DNA from: an uncultured Gammaproteobacteria bacterium
Lineage (GTDB): Bacteria > Pseudomonadota > Gammaproteobacteria > Xanthomonadales > Xanthomonadaceae
Direction of reading: 5' to 3'
NCBI GenBank assembly: GCA_946885735.1
Contig: CAMPGW010000018.1
Location: 1 to 38,314 of the forward strand
DNA length: 38,314 nucleotides
Below, one piece after another: positions 19,217-33,861 of the stretch (positions within the stretch are counted from its first letter, which is position 1; the number at the start of each line of letters is the position of its first letter). The notes beneath the pieces are model-generated. The model saw only the letters and a program-made list of their open reading frames with translations. It searched no databases and was not told where the DNA came from. A program made the translations under genes and the position numbers.

Positions 19217-20701
19217 TCAGGGAATCCTGACGTCCGCCGCCCAGCGGTAGCGGACCGTGTAACGCAGCGTCGTCGCGCCGTTGGCCGGCACCGCGACGTC
19301 GAAGCTCGCCGACTGCGCATTGCGCTTCTCGAAACGCGCGCTGCTGTCCACGATCTCCCAATCCGTCCAGCGGCCCAGGCGCTCGTGCACGCGCACGGTC
19401 ACTGCCGAGGCGCGGCCGTTGGTGATGCGCAGGGACACGGTCTCGGTCATGGTGCGGCCGGTGCGGTCGACCTGGAAGGACTCGCGCGTGCGTTCGGCGG
19501 CTAGGTCGAAGACGTTGCCGATCTCCAGCGCCACGTCCTTGCCGGCAGGCGTGTGCGGCAGGCTGGCCTCGCCGAGGAAGTCCGCACCGTCGAACATGCG
19601 CACGCGGCCCGCCGGCAGCGGCATTCCGAGGCCTACGGATTTGGCGTTGGTGAAGCGCAGGCTGGCCACGACCGGCTGCGGCTGGCCGTCGCCGGCGCCG
19701 AAGTTCTCGTCCAGCAAGGGATAGGGCGGTCGCCAGTCGCCCATCTCGTGGCGGGTCTCGTAGCGGCGCTCGCAGGCGATGCCGGAGACCGCGTCCACCA
19801 GCGGCAGGCGCTGCACGCTGCCTTGCGGCAGGTCGCCTGGATTGGGCAAGCGGTAGCTCTGGTATTCGCCGGAGGCCTGCGCCTGGGGTGCGGAGGCATC
19901 CGCGGCGGCAAAGCTCGCCATTTCCGCTTTCTGCATGCGCAGCACTGGCGTCGGGGTTGCCGGCGCGCGGCGCGGCTCGCCTGCCACCAGGGTCAGGTTC
20001 ACGCCCGCGAAATCCGCGCCCGAGCGGTTGGCGACCATGGCCGCACCGTCCAGCGTCATCCGGCAGGCGTCGCCGAGGCCGCGCGCGTCGATGCGGTACT
20101 CGGCGCGCCAGGCGAGTCCGGCCGTGGCGTAGGACAAGGCGAAGTCCTGCCGTCCTGCACGCGAGGCGCCCAGTTGCCAGACGATCGTGGGCTCGGTGAC
20201 CAGGCCCTCGGGCAGGCGCGGCAAGGTGAAGCTGGAGTACGCCGCCAGCACCTGTACCCGCCCATCCGGCAGGCGCAGGGTCAGGCCGTTGCCGGCGGCG
20301 ACGAGCGTGCCGGTCACGCTGCGGGCCTGGTCGCCGACCGATTGTTCGACCACGACCTGCTCGCCGATCGCGCGGCGCAGCAGTTCGTCCTGGCCGGCGA
20401 GGGCGAAGTCGAAACGCTGGCCCAGCACCCTAGCGTCGCCAAGCGGTCGCAGGACGATCGAGCTGGCATCCAGCGCCCGGGGCAAGCCATCGAGGCCGAC
20501 GCGATTCTCGCCGGCGCGCAGGTCGAAGCCGAGCCGGCGCTCGACCAGCGCGAATCCAGGCCCGCCAGGCTGGCCTTCCATTTGCGCGACCGCTTCGAAG
20601 TCGCCGCTGTAGACGGTGAGCGTCTCGCCGGCGGCCGCGGCGAACCCGGACGAAGCGGCGAGGATGGCGCCGAGGGCAAGGGAAAGGGGGCGTCGTGTCA
20701 T
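19217..20701 (-). CDS. Exported DUF4139 domain protein (494 aa)
   Basis: A secreted or periplasmic protein of unknown function. A signal peptide covers about residues 1-24 (LALGAILAASSGFAAA). The remainder is mostly beta-strand, with the DUF4139 region in the second half (SYATAGLAWRAEYRIDARG, then GAAMVANRSGADFAGVNLTL) and a C-terminal segment ERTRESFQVDRTGRTMTETV, which resembles late parts of that family. GGAGAG lies six bases before the ATG at 20701. It is divergent from the copper chaperone, with only 36 bases between the two starts. I know no function for it; family assignment was made by eye. Confidence 0.8.
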   Translation of the reverse strand: MTRRPLSLALGAILAASSGFAAAAGETLTVYSGDFEAVAQMEGQPGGPGFALVERRLGFDLRAGENRVGLDGLPRALDASSIVLRPLGDARVLGQRFDFALAGQDELLRRAIGEQVVVEQSVGDQARSVTGTLVAAGNGLTLRLPDGRVQVLAAYSSFTLPRLPEGLVTEPTIVWQLGASRAGRQDFALSYATAGLAWRAEYRIDARGLGDACRMTLDGAAMVANRSGADFAGVNLTLVAGEPRRAPATPTPVLRMQKAEMASFAAADASAPQAQASGEYQSYRLPNPGDLPQGSVQRLPLVDAVSGIACERRYETRHEMGDWRPPYPLLDENFGAGDGQPQPVVASLRFTNAKSVGLGMPLPAGRVRMFDGADFLGEASLPHTPAGKDVALEIGNVFDLAAERTRESFQVDRTGRTMTETVSLRITNGRASAVTVRVHERLGRWTDWEIVDSSARFEKRNAQSASFDVAVPANGATTLRYTVRYRWAADVRIP

Positions 20702-20725
20702 CGGGAACTCTCCGGGGGGCAGGGG

Positions 20726-20731
20726 TATCAT
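20726..20731 (+). promoter_or_regulatory. Putative -10 of the copper chaperone gene
   Basis: TATCAT lies exactly six bases before the ATG at 20738, so transcription could begin at the start codon. The only Shine-Dalgarno-like string (AGAGG) is one base from the ATG, too close to work well. No -35 match is seen. Confidence 0.4.
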
Positions 20732-20737
20732 AGAGGC

Positions 20738-21187
20738 ATGAACGTACGACTTGCCCTGTCGGGGTTGCTCCTGTTGCTCCTTGCCGGCACTTCGCATGCC
20801 GCGACGCCCTCGTGCCGGCCGATCCTGGAGGAAGGCTGGATCCGTGCGGCGCCGCCCGGGGCGACCGCGCTGGCCGGCTACGGGCGCTTGCGCAATGGCT
20901 GCAGCCGGGCCTTCGTCGTCACCGACGTGCGCGCCAAGGACTTCGCGATGGCGATGATCCACGAGACGAGCGTCGAGAACGGCGTCAGCCGCATGCGGCA
21001 CGCGGGCCGCCTGGCGGTGCCTGCGGGCGGCGTCCTCGAATTCGCGCCCGGCGGCACCCACATGATGCTGATGCACCCGCGGCGGAACCTGAAGGAAGGC
21101 GATCGCGTGCGCGTTGAACTGGTGCTGGCGGACGGCCAGCGCATCCCCGCCGACCTGCCAGTGCGTCGCGCGCCCGCCGCGCGCTAG
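20738..21187 (+). CDS. PCu(A)C periplasmic copper chaperone (149 aa)
   Basis: A periplasmic Cu(I) carrier of the PCu(A)C (DUF461) family, which delivers copper to the CuA or CuB centres of cytochrome oxidase. The signal peptide is residues 1-21 (cut at SHA-ATP). The copper motif H-x10-M-x21-H-x-M is exact: His75, Met86, His108, Met110. Two cysteines, Cys26 and Cys55, are placed where a disulfide could pin the N-terminal strand to the N-G loop; I do not recall these as family features. The stop overlaps the stop of the convergent thioesterase gene within CTAG. Cytochrome oxidase genes are not in the window. Confidence 0.93.
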   Translation: MNVRLALSGLLLLLLAGTSHAATPSCRPILEEGWIRAAPPGATALAGYGRLRNGCSRAFVVTDVRAKDFAMAMIHETSVENGVSRMRHAGRLAVPAGGVLEFAPGGTHMMLMHPRRNLKEGDRVRVELVLADGQRIPADLPVRRAPAAR

Positions 21188-21581
21188 GCCGGGCCGCAGG
21201 CCGCGCGGACGGCGGCCGGCAGCGGCACCGACGCGCCGGCGGCATCCACCCACACGAGCACCGTGCTGCCGTCGCAGTAGACGCAAGCCGCGTCCGCGGC
21301 CGACACGATCCGATGCCCGAGGGTCAGGCTCTTGGTGCCGACGCGCTCGGCGAACAACTCGACGCGCAGCGACTCGGGCCATCGCGCCGGCCGCCGGTAG
21401 TTCATCGTCACCGCCGCCATGATCGGCGCCGCCTCTGCGCCCGACCAGTCCGCCGACAGCGACTGGAACCAGGACACCCGCGCTTCCTCGACGTAGCCGA
21501 GATAGCTGGCGTTGTTGACGTGCGCGAGCGCGTCCATGTCGCGCCAGCGCACGGGCATGTCCAGGGTGAAGGGTAGCGTGC

Positions 21582-21585
<4 letters not shown>
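21184..21585 (-). CDS. Hotdog-fold acyl-CoA thioesterase, 4HBT/YbgC-like (133 aa)
   Basis: A small thioesterase likely to hydrolyse acyl-CoA or hydroxybenzoyl-CoA thioesters. The 4HBT active-site block is present: [20 protein letters not shown], with the aspartate usual for the YbgC group, then [10 protein letters not shown]. Its ATG overlaps the uvrA stop as ATGA, so it is translated from the uvrA message. Its stop overlaps that of the convergent copper chaperone gene by four bases. The physiological substrate is unknown. Confidence 0.88.
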
Positions 21586-24437
<2,852 letters not shown>

Positions 24438-24471
24438 GCGCCTGGGAGGGGCTCGGAGGGGGGAACCGGGC

Positions 24472-24477
24472 AGTTTA
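24472..24477 (-). promoter_or_regulatory. Putative -10 element of uvrA
   Basis: TAAACT on the minus strand, within GGTAAACTGCCCGG, 35 bases before the uvrA ATG. The same string with one change precedes the gcvP riboswitch. No convincing -35 is present. Confidence 0.35.
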
Positions 24478-24611
24478 CCAGTCCCGGGCTGGCCGACCGT
24501 GGTCGCGCGCCACGCGGACCGGGGCGGACGCGGGTTCCGTGACGTGGGCCCGTGCCGCTTGGCGCGGCCCCGGGCCTGGTGACGGCCCGCCGGGAGAAAA
24601 TGCGGAAGGGT

Positions 24612-24640
24612 TTGACCGGCCAAGGGTTTTTTGGCAGAAT
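24612..24640 (+). promoter_or_regulatory. Sigma-70 promoter of rplU-rpmA
   Basis: TTGACC (24612-24617), a 17-base spacer, and CAGAAT (24635-24640) match the sigma-70 consensus at 5/6 and 4/6 positions. Transcription would start near 24647, giving a leader of about 72 bases before rplU. The rest of the 281-base uvrA-rplU gap shows only the uvrA -10 candidate and no gene. Confidence 0.7.
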
Positions 24641-24718
24641 TCCGCTTCTGTCCGCTGACCTGCGGGCGGGTTTGGCCAAAATAACGGCCCTCAAAATAAC
24701 TACAGAGGAATCCAGGTC

Positions 24719-25030
24719 ATGTATGCAGTCATCGTCACCGGCGGCAAGCAGTACCGCGTCATGACGGGCGAAACCCTCCGCGTCGAGAAGCTCGACGTCG
24801 AGGCGGGCAGCGCCGTCGAGCTGGACAATGTGTTGATGCTGGGCGACGGTGACAAGATCACCATCGGCACTCCCAACATCGCGGGCGCGCTGGTCAAGGC
24901 CACGGTCAAGTCGCACGGTCGCCTGGAGAAGATCCGGATCGTGAAGTTCCGTCGCCGCAAGCACCACCGCAAGCAGATGGGCCATCGCCAGCACTACAGC
25001 GAAATCGAAATCACCGGCATCACCGGCTAA
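24719..25030 (+). CDS. rplU: Ribosomal protein L21 (103 aa)
   Basis: A 50S ribosomal subunit protein that binds 23S rRNA. The opening [14 protein letters not shown] and the basic RNA-binding stretch [20 protein letters not shown] are diagnostic, and the length is standard. AGAGGA lies about 9-14 bases before the ATG. It precedes rpmA by 17 bases in the usual rplU-rpmA pair. Confidence 0.99.
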   Translation: MYAVIVTGGKQYRVMTGETLRVEKLDVEAGSAVELDNVLMLGDGDKITIGTPNIAGALVKATVKSHGRLEKIRIVKFRRRKHHRKQMGHRQHYSEIEITGITG

Positions 25031-25047
25031 GCAGAGGAGATCACGTC

Positions 25048-25308
25048 ATGGCAAGTAAAAAGGGCGTAGGCTCGTCCCGCAACGGCCGCGATTCCAACCC
25101 CAAGTACCTGGGCGTCAAGGTTTACGGCGGCCAGAGCATCGAGGCCGGCAACATCATCATCCGCCAGCGCGGGACCGAGTTCCATCGCGGTCCGGGCGTG
25201 GGCATGGGCCGCGACCACACGCTGTTCGCCCTGGTGGACGGCAAGGTGGATTTCTCGGTGAAGGGTCCGGCCAGGCGCCGTACCGTCAGCGTGGTTCCCG
25301 CCGAGTAA
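25048..25308 (+). CDS. rpmA: Ribosomal protein L27 (86 aa)
   Basis: A 50S subunit protein whose flexible N-terminus reaches towards the peptidyl-transferase centre. It starts [19 protein letters not shown], so there is no cleavable N-terminal extension of the Firmicutes type; the family core [20 protein letters not shown] follows. AGAGGAG lies seven bases or so before the ATG. A canonical terminator lies 22 bases downstream. Confidence 0.99.
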   Translation: MASKKGVGSSRNGRDSNPKYLGVKVYGGQSIEAGNIIIRQRGTEFHRGPGVGMGRDHTLFALVDGKVDFSVKGPARRRTVSVVPAE

Positions 25309-25329
25309 CCCACGGCGACCGCGACCTGG

Positions 25330-25358
25330 AAAGCCCCGCTTCGGCGGGGCTTTTCGTT
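25330..25358 (+). terminator. Rho-independent terminator of rplU-rpmA
   Basis: AAAGCCCCGC, loop TTCG, GCGGGGCTTT (25330-25353), then a T-rich tail TCGTTT. A ten-base stem with a stable tetraloop makes this the clearest plus-strand terminator here. Confidence 0.93.
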
Positions 25359-25377
25359 TGCGCCGCCGGCCATTGGA

Positions 25378-26472
<1,095 letters not shown>

Positions 26473-26513
26473 GGCCTGCGCGCACGCCGACCGGGCCCGG
26501 ATCGCGGGCATGA

Positions 26514-26537
26514 AAAAGCCGGCTTTCGCCGGCTTTT
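26514..26537. terminator. Bidirectional terminator between obgE and rpsT
   Basis: AAAAGCCGGC, loop TTTC, GCCGGCTTTT: a ten-base stem whose arms end in A and T runs, so it can act on both strands. It lies between the convergent ends of obgE (stop 26472) and rpsT (stop 26561). Confidence 0.92.
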
Positions 26538-26560
26538 CCGTGTCGCCTCGGCGCCGTGGA

Positions 26561-26830
26561 TCAGGCGGCCTTGAGCGCCTTGATGCGGGCGTTGATGCGG
26601 CTCTTGTGGCGGGCCGCCTTGTTCTTGTGGATCAGGCCGCGCGAGGAGTAGCGATCGAGGATCGGCACGGCGGTCTTGTAGGCGGCTTCGGCAGCGGTGG
26701 CGTCCTGGGCTTCAAGGGCCTTGAGCACGCGCTTGACGGCGGTGCGCAGCATGGAACGCTGGCTGGTGTTGCGGGCGTTGCGGACCAGGGTCTGCTTGGC
26801 GCGCTTCTTGGCGGACTTGATGTTGGCCAC
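26561..26830 (-). CDS. rpsT: Ribosomal protein S20 (89 aa, GTG start)
   Basis: A 30S subunit protein that binds 16S rRNA helices. The family opening is [14 protein letters not shown], so translation most likely starts at the GTG at 26830, with GGAG about seven bases upstream; an in-frame ATG at 26905 would add 25 unrelated residues and lies upstream of the likely transcription start. The length is standard and the protein is strongly basic. It has its own sigma-70 promoter and shares a terminator with obgE. Confidence 0.97.
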   Translation of the reverse strand: MANIKSAKKRAKQTLVRNARNTSQRSMLRTAVKRVLKALEAQDATAAEAAYKTAVPILDRYSSRGLIHKNKAARHKSRINARIKALKAA

Positions 26831-26876
26831 GTGGAGCTCCGGGTGAAAGTTGGTAATGCGGCAGGAAAGACCCGAA

Positions 26877-26905
26877 AGTATGGCGGTATCAGGGGCTTGA
26901 GTCAA
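26877..26905 (-). promoter_or_regulatory. Sigma-70 promoter of rpsT
   Basis: On the minus strand TTGACT (26905-26900), a 17-base spacer, and CATACT (26882-26877). Matches are 5/6 and 4/6. Transcription would start near 26870, giving a leader of about 40 bases before the GTG and excluding the upstream ATG at 26905. Confidence 0.75.
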
Positions 26906-26940
26906 TCGGCCCGGCCTGCGCCAGGCCTGGGGGCGGACCG

Positions 26941-28500
26941 GTGAGCCGCCCCGGCCTGCTGCGCTCGACGGCGGTATTCAGCGCCATGACCCTGCTTTCC
27001 CGGGTGGCTGGCCTGGCCCGGGACCTCCTGCAGGCCACCCTGTTCGGCGCCGGGCCGGCGGTGAGCGCCTTCGTGGTCGCCTACCGCATCCCCAACTACC
27101 TGCGGCGGGTGTTCGCGGAAGGCTCGTTCTCGTCGGCCTTCGTGCCGGTGCTTTCCGAGTTGCGGCAGAAGGGCGACGAGGCCGCCCTCAAGGACTTCGT
27201 GGACCACGTGGCCGGGGCACTGCTGGCCGCGGTACTGCTGGTGACGGCCCTGGGCGTGGCCTGCGCGCCGTGGATCGCGCGCCTGTTCCTGCTGTTCGCC
27301 GGCAAGGATTCCGAGCAGGTCGAACTGACCGCGCAGATGCTGCGCATCACCTTCCCCTACCTGGCCTTCATCTCGATGGTCGCGCTGGCCGGCTCGGTGC
27401 TCAACAGCTTCCGCCAGTTCGGGCTGGCTGCGTTCACGCCGGTGCTGCACAACGTGGCGGTGATCTTCGCCATGCTGGTGCTGGCGCAGTATTTCGAGGT
27501 TCCCGAGTTCGCGCTGGCCTGGGGCGTGTTCCTCGCCGGGCTGGCGCAGTTCCTGCTGTTGTGGCCGGGCCTGGGCCGACTGGGGCTGCGCCCGCGGATG
27601 AAGTTCAACCTGCGCCACGAAGGCGTGCGCCGGGTATCGACGCTGATGCTGCCGACGATCTTCTCGTCCTCGGTGTCGCAGCTGAACCTGCTGGTCGGCA
27701 CCATGGTCGCGTCCGCGCTGGCGGTGGAGGCGCAAGGCTGGCTGTATTACACCGACCGCCTGGTGGAATTCCCGCTCGGCATGTTCGGGGTGGCGATCGG
27801 CACCGTGATCCTGCCGCACCTGTCCCGTCGCCACGCCGATACCGATCGCGACGGGTATTCGCAGGCGCTGGACTGGGGCCTGAGGCTGGCGACGCTGGTT
27901 GGCGTGCCCGCCGCGCTCGGACTGGCCCTGCTCGCCGGCCCGCTGGTCGCGACCCTGTATTTCCACGGCGAATTCACGCTGCTCGACACCCGCATGGTCA
28001 GCCTGAGCGTCATCGCGATGAGCGCCGGCGTCGCGCCCTTCATGATCAGCAAGGTGCTGTTGCCGGCCTTCTATTCCCGGCAGGACACGCGTACGCCGAT
28101 GCGGGCCGCGATCCAGACCGTGGTGCTGAACATCGTGCTGACCTTCCTGCTGGTCGCGCCGCTCTGGCACGCGGGCTATCTCGGCGCGCACGCGGGCATC
28201 GCCGCGGCGACTGCGCTGGCCGGCCTGGCGAACACCGTGCTGCTGTGGCGGGCGCTGCGCCGGCAGGGGCTCTATCACCCGTTGCCGGGCTGGCGTCGCC
28301 TGCTCCTGCAGATCGCCCTGGGCTGCCTGTTGATGAGCCTGGCGGTGCTGGGCCTGCGGCAGTGGGTCGGAGACTGGACGGTCCTGGCCTGGCCGTGGCG
28401 GCTGGCCTGGCTGCTGGCCGCGGTCGCGGTCGGCGCTGCCGCCTATGCCGCCGGCCTGTTCGCCAGCGGCCTGCGGCCGCGCCACCTGCGCGAGGCCTGA
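26941..28500 (+). CDS. murJ: Lipid II flippase MurJ (519 aa, GTG start)
   Basis: A MOP-superfamily inner-membrane protein with about 14 membrane helices that flips the peptidoglycan precursor lipid II to the periplasm. The opening [20 protein letters not shown] and [20 protein letters not shown] are diagnostic of MurJ (MviN). The GTG at 26941 gives the standard N-terminus; its ribosome site is poor (GGGGG about ten bases before). It is divergent from rpsT and leads the run murJ, ribF, ileS, lspA, ispH, an order common in proteobacteria. Confidence 0.97.
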   Translation: MSRPGLLRSTAVFSAMTLLSRVAGLARDLLQATLFGAGPAVSAFVVAYRIPNYLRRVFAEGSFSSAFVPVLSELRQKGDEAALKDFVDHVAGALLAAVLLVTALGVACAPWIARLFLLFAGKDSEQVELTAQMLRITFPYLAFISMVALAGSVLNSFRQFGLAAFTPVLHNVAVIFAMLVLAQYFEVPEFALAWGVFLAGLAQFLLLWPGLGRLGLRPRMKFNLRHEGVRRVSTLMLPTIFSSSVSQLNLLVGTMVASALAVEAQGWLYYTDRLVEFPLGMFGVAIGTVILPHLSRRHADTDRDGYSQALDWGLRLATLVGVPAALGLALLAGPLVATLYFHGEFTLLDTRMVSLSVIAMSAGVAPFMISKVLLPAFYSRQDTRTPMRAAIQTVVLNIVLTFLLVAPLWHAGYLGAHAGIAAATALAGLANTVLLWRALRRQGLYHPLPGWRRLLLQIALGCLLMSLAVLGLRQWVGDWTVLAWPWRLAWLLAAVAVGAAAYAAGLFASGLRPRHLREA

Positions 28501-28513
28501 AGCCCGCTGGCGC

Positions 28514-28519
28514 TATACT
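28514..28519 (+). promoter_or_regulatory. Putative -10 of ribF, possibly leaderless
   Basis: TATACT, a 5/6 match to the -10 consensus, lies seven bases before the ribF ATG, and no Shine-Dalgarno is visible between the murJ stop and the ATG. It could give the ribF-ileS-lspA-ispH genes a start independent of murJ. No -35 match is evident. Confidence 0.5.
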
Positions 28520-28526
28520 TTCACCA

Positions 28527-29479
28527 ATGAGCAAGCTGTTCCGGGACGTCGGGGGCGAGGCGATCTGCCCCCAGGGCAGCGTGGTGTGCATCGGAGCTTT
28601 CGACGGCCTGCATCGTGGGCATCAGGCGCTGGTCGGCCACGCGCTTGCGCGCGCGCGCTCCCTCGGTCTGCCGGCCGTGGCACTCAGCTTCGAGCCGCTG
28701 CCGCGGGAATACTTCGCGCGTGGAGAACGGCCGGCCCGGCTGCTGCTGCCGCGGGCCAAGTTCGAAGGTTTGTGCGAGCTCGGCATGGACCTCGTCGGCC
28801 TGCTGCGTTTTGGCGCCGAGCTAAGCGCCATGCCGGCCGGCGAGTTCGTGCGTCGCGTGCTGGTCGAACGCCTGCGCGCCCGGGAAGTCTGGGTCGGCCC
28901 CGATTTTCGCTTCGGCAAGGGCCGCCAGGGCGATGTCGCGCTGCTCGAGGAACTCGGGCCGGAGCTCGGCTTCGTCGCCGGGCAGATCACGCCGGTCGAG
29001 GTGGATGGCGAGCGCGTGTCGAGTTCGCGCTTGCGCGAGCAACTCGCCGTTGGCGACCTCGACGGGGCCGCCCGTGGCCTCGGCCGGCGCTACGCGATCG
29101 ACGGCAAGGTCGTGCGCGGACGCCAGCTCGGCCGTCGCCTCGGCTATCCGACTGCGAACCTGAGGCTGATGGGCAAACGCACCGCGCTCACCGGCATTTA
29201 TGCGACCTGGGTGCACGGCGTGGGCGACCATCCGCGCGCGAGCGTCTCCAGCCTGGGCACGCGGCCGACCGTCTACGGAACCGAGCCCTTGCTCGAGGCG
29301 CATCTGTTCGACTTCGACGGCGACCTGTACGGGTGCCGCATCGGCGTGGAGTTCGTCGCCAAGCTGCGCGACGAAGTGAAATTCGACGACCTGCCGGCGC
29401 TGGTGCGGCAGATGGACATGGATGCAGCGCAGGCGCGGCGAATCCTCGCGCGCGACACCGAGACCGCAGGAGCGGAGCA

Positions 29480-29483
<4 letters not shown>
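28527..29483 (+). CDS. ribF: Bifunctional riboflavin kinase / FAD synthetase (318 aa)
   Basis: Converts riboflavin to FMN and then FAD. The N-terminal FAD synthetase domain shows the nucleotidyltransferase motif [15 protein letters not shown] and, later, [15 protein letters not shown]. The C-terminal kinase domain (from about residue 185) shows [22 protein letters not shown] and [14 protein letters not shown]. Length is normal. The start at 28527 is 27 bases past murJ. Its TGA overlaps the GTG of ileS (GTGA), so ileS translation is coupled to it. Confidence 0.97.
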
Positions 29484-32322
<2,839 letters not shown>

Positions 32323-32323
<1 letters not shown>

Positions 32324-32826
32324 TGGCGCGGCAACTGCCTTCCCCGAACGCATTGGGCTGGCTCGGCCTGTCCGCGGTGCTGGTCCTGCTCGACCAGGCC
32401 ACCAAGTGGCTGGCGGTCGAACACCTGGAGTTCCAGGTGCCGGTGCCCTTCGTGCCGGGGTTCTGGAACTGGACGCTCACCCACAACACCGGCGCGGCCT
32501 TCAGCTTCCTGGCGGACGCCGGCGGCTGGCAGCATGGCTTCTTCATCACCCTGGCGCTGGTCGTCAGCGTGGTGCTGGCCGTGGCCCTGCGCGGCGTCGC
32601 GCGGGCCGACTGGCGCTCCGCGCTGCCCTTCGCCCTGGTGATCGCCGGCGCGATCGGCAACGTCATCGACCGGCTGCGCTTCGGTTACGTGGTGGATTTC
32701 GTGCAGTGGTACGTCGGCCGCTTCCAGTGGCCGGTGTTCAACGTCGCCGACAGCTGCATCGTGGTCGGCGCTGTGCTGATGGTGCTGTTCACCTTGCGTC
32801 ACCCCCACGGCGCTAAGGTGGCCTGA
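32323..32826 (+). CDS. lspA: Lipoprotein signal peptidase II (167 aa)
   Basis: An inner-membrane aspartyl protease that removes the signal peptide of diacylated prolipoproteins. It has four membrane segments. The catalytic aspartates lie in [17 protein letters not shown] and [12 protein letters not shown]; the NTGAAFSFL motif is also present. The ATG shares a base with the ileS stop, and the stop shares a base with the ispH start (both TGATG). Confidence 0.97.
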
Positions 32827-33776
32827 TGGACATCGTGCTGGCCAATCCGCGGGGATTCTGCGCCGGCGTGGACCGGGCCATCGAGATCGTCAAGCGTGCG
32901 ATCGAAACCCTCGGCGCACCGATCTACGTCCGCCATGAAGTCGTGCACAACCGCTTCGTGGTCGAGGACCTCAAGGCACGCGGCGCCGTGTTCGTCGAGG
33001 AACTCGACGAGGTGCCCGCCGGCGGCACTGTGATCTTCAGCGCGCACGGCGTCTCGCAGGCCGTGCGGGCCGACGCCGCCGCCCGCGGCCTGCGCGTGTT
33101 CGACGCCACCTGCCCGCTGGTGACCAAGGTGCACATCGAGGTCGCGCGCCATTGCCGCGCCGGTCGCGACGTCATCCTGATCGGCCACGAGGGCCATCCG
33201 GAGGTCGAAGGAACGATGGGCCAGTGGCTCGCCGAGGGCGGGGAAGGGCGCATCTACCTGGTGGAGGACGTGGCCGACGCGCTCGCGCTCCAGGTCGCCC
33301 AGCCGGGCAACCTGGCCTTCACCACCCAGACCACGCTGTCGGTGGACGAGACCCGCGACGTGATCGGCGTGCTGCAGCAGCGTTTCCCCGCGCTGCAGGG
33401 GCCGCGCCACGACGACATCTGCTACGCCACCCAGAACCGGCAGGACGCGGTGCGCGAACTCGCGGTCGACTGCGACCTGGTGCTGGTGGTGGGTTCGACC
33501 AACAGTTCCAATTCCAACCGGCTGCGCGAGCTGGCCGAGAAGCAGGGCGCGACCGCCTACCTGGTGGATGGCGCCGAGTTCATCGACCCGGCCTGGCTGG
33601 CGGGCAAACAGCGGATAGGCGTGACCGCGGGGGCCTCCGCGCCCGAGGTGCTGGTGCAGGGCGTGATCGCGCGCCTGCAGGCGCTCGGCGGCGGCCAGGT
33701 GCGCGAGTTGCACGGCGAGCCCGAGGACATGGTGTTCGCGCTGCCGAAGGAATTGCGGGTCGTCCTGGTCGAGTGA
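32826..33776 (+). CDS. ispH: 4-hydroxy-3-methylbut-2-enyl diphosphate reductase (316 aa)
   Basis: The last step of the MEP isoprenoid pathway, making IPP and DMAPP. The three cysteines that hold the 4Fe-4S cluster are Cys12 ([10 protein letters not shown]), Cys96 ([11 protein letters not shown]) and Cys199 ([10 protein letters not shown]). The catalytic glutamate lies in [14 protein letters not shown], and the substrate loop [11 protein letters not shown] is intact. It is the last gene of the murJ-ribF-ileS-lspA-ispH run. A seven-base inverted repeat with a 13-base loop (33780-33806) follows its stop without a U tract. Confidence 0.98.
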   Translation: MDIVLANPRGFCAGVDRAIEIVKRAIETLGAPIYVRHEVVHNRFVVEDLKARGAVFVEELDEVPAGGTVIFSAHGVSQAVRADAAARGLRVFDATCPLVTKVHIEVARHCRAGRDVILIGHEGHPEVEGTMGQWLAEGGEGRIYLVEDVADALALQVAQPGNLAFTTQTTLSVDETRDVIGVLQQRFPALQGPRHDDICYATQNRQDAVRELAVDCDLVLVVGSTNSSNSNRLRELAEKQGATAYLVDGAEFIDPAWLAGKQRIGVTAGASAPEVLVQGVIARLQALGGGQVRELHGEPEDMVFALPKELRVVLVE

Positions 33777-33806
33777 GGGCCCGCGCCGGGTAACGGCACG
33801 CGCGGG

Positions 33807-33835
33807 GTGACGGCTTTGGGAGGGTGGCGGATAAT
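33807..33835 (+). promoter_or_regulatory. Sigma-70 promoter of acnD-prpF
   Basis: GTGACG (33807-33812), a 17-base spacer, and GATAAT (33830-33835), with 4/6 and 5/6 consensus matches. Transcription would begin near 33842, twenty bases before the acnD ATG. Confidence 0.65.
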
Positions 33836-33861
33836 GAGGGGCTAGTTTCCAAGGGCCGCCC

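Noticed and set aside
24438..24600. LexA (SOS) box upstream of uvrA
   Set aside because: I looked for CTG-N10-CAG and TTAG-N6-TACTA type sites near the -10 candidate and saw none convincing.
26831..26905. Longer S20 from an ATG at 26905
   Set aside because: It starts in the -35 box of a good promoter, upstream of the likely transcript start.
26913..26927. Six-base hairpin GGCCTG-CGC-CAGGCC before murJ
   Set aside because: Short stem with a three-base loop in GC-rich DNA; could easily be chance.
33780..33806. Seven-base inverted repeat after ispH as a terminator
   Set aside because: It has a large loop and no U tract and ends right at the acnD -35; too weak to call.
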